In this document: positions 5,590 through 5,712 of the stretch, piece after piece | How the letters are laid out: each line of letters opens with the position of its first letter | Numbering within the stretch: position 1 is the first letter of the stretch | Origin: Deltaproteobacteria bacterium RBG_13_52_11 | Lineage (GTDB): Bacteria > Desulfobacterota > B13-G15 > RBG-16-54-18 | NCBI GenBank assembly: GCA_001797745.1 | Contig: MGQF01000038.1 | Span: 1 to 5,712, forward strand | DNA: 5,712 bases | Direction of reading: 5' to 3' | Translations under genes and position numbers: made by a program | Notes under the pieces: generated by a model | The model's input: only the letters and a program-made list of their open reading frames with translations | What the model was told of the DNA's origin: nothing | Database searches by the model: none

Positions 5590-5687
5590 TGCGAACCAAC
5601 GTATTGAGGCTACTCGGAGTCCGCAGCGGACCACCTTCCCCAAAAACTGTGCCAAAAATTGTGCCTGCCGTGCCGCAAAAACCCTAA
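5586..5687 (+). CDS. Tiny Pro/Val-rich reading frame overlapping the AbiV-like stop; small protein or gene-tail remnant
   Basis: The ATG at 5586 overlaps the AbiV-like TGA as ATGA (a second ATG follows at 5589). It opens a 33-residue frame ending at TAA (5685-5687). The product starts MMRTNVLRLLGVRSG and ends in a repeat-like PKTVPKIVPAVPQKP. The ATGA overlap fits translational coupling, but ribosome-binding support is poor (GAGGA at 5572-5576 is 12 bases away). Pro/Val/Lys-rich tails of this kind resemble disordered C-terminal ends of phage-type integrases I recall from environmental proteobacteria, so it may be the leftover 3' end of such a gene. Both readings are inference; length alone makes it uncertain. 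Confidence 0.3.
   Translation: MMRTNVLRLLGVRSGPPSPKTVPKIVPAVPQKP
5619..5631. repeat. 13-bp near-perfect palindrome
   Basis: GTCCGC (5619-5624) and GCGGAC (5626-5631) are exact inverted copies around a single A. It lies inside the tiny frame downstream of the AbiV-like gene and has no T tract after it, so it is not a terminator. It could be a binding or recombination site, or chance in GC-rich sequence. Confidence 0.4.
5640..5663 (+). repeat. 12-bp tandem direct repeat with one mismatch
   Basis: CCAAAAACTGTG (5640-5651) is followed directly by CCAAAAATTGTG (5652-5663), and then by a degenerate CCTGCCGTGCCG. In the tiny frame the two units encode PKTV and PKIV, followed by PAV. It could be a small coding repeat or part of an integration-site-like region. 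Confidence 0.55.
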
Positions 5688-5712
5688 CTTAACCCACCAT
5701 TTCCCAACTTCT

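Noticed and set aside
5410..5655. An 81-codon minus-strand frame at the right end.
   Set aside because: It is antisense to the AbiV-like gene for most of its length, has no ribosome site or domain signature, and is probably a shadow.
1703..5712. An integron cassette array, suggested by a row of small unrelated same-strand genes with inverted repeats between some of them.
   Set aside because: No recurring attC-like sites with paired RYYYAAC/GTTRRRY ends were found between genes, and several gaps (21 bp) are too short to hold one.

Overview
The window comes from a bacterial chromosome. It opens with the end of a tryptophan operon: a 5'-truncated trpB, then a complete trpA joined by an ATGA stop/start overlap. 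The protein sequences look broadly Desulfobacterota-like ('deltaproteobacterial') or from a similar Gram-negative anaerobe. That placement rests only on general resemblance and is tentative. All supported genes lie on the + strand.

Region by region: 1-1702 is trpB'-trpA, GC-rich housekeeping sequence. 1703-1964 has no convincing gene, but it holds a TTGACA promoter-like element, two short hairpins and a strong intrinsic terminator. Together these suggest either the trp operon 3' end or a separate small structured RNA. 1974-2579 is a strikingly AT-rich gene for a secreted protein with a possible PsbP-like (DUF1795-like) fold. Composition changes abruptly at about 2587, where the 3' end of another reading frame, lacking its own 5' part, begins (2589-2729). 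2726-3844 encodes three consecutive proteins, each with two N-terminal or whole-length transmembrane helices. They are tightly spaced (gaps of 21 and 21 bp) and look like an operon. 3960-4784 encodes a DUF2971-family protein and ends at a clear terminator (4805-4829). 4927-5589 encodes an AbiV-family (HEPN-like) abortive-infection protein, preceded by a cruciform-like inverted repeat. A tiny proline/valine-rich reading frame overlaps its stop by ATGA. The window ends in about 25 bases with no assignable content.

How they may work together: trpB and trpA form the alpha/beta tryptophan synthase complex. Everything after 1703 looks like accessory DNA placed behind the trp operon, judging by mixed base composition, gene fragments and small membrane proteins. 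The AbiV homologue and the DUF2971 protein make a small anti-phage or stress-response island plausible, and the two-helix membrane protein at 3203-3844 is a candidate member. Functional linkage is inference: a terminator separates the DUF2971 gene from the AbiV gene, so they are probably separate transcription units. No integrase, transposase, CRISPR array, tRNA or rRNA was recognised.
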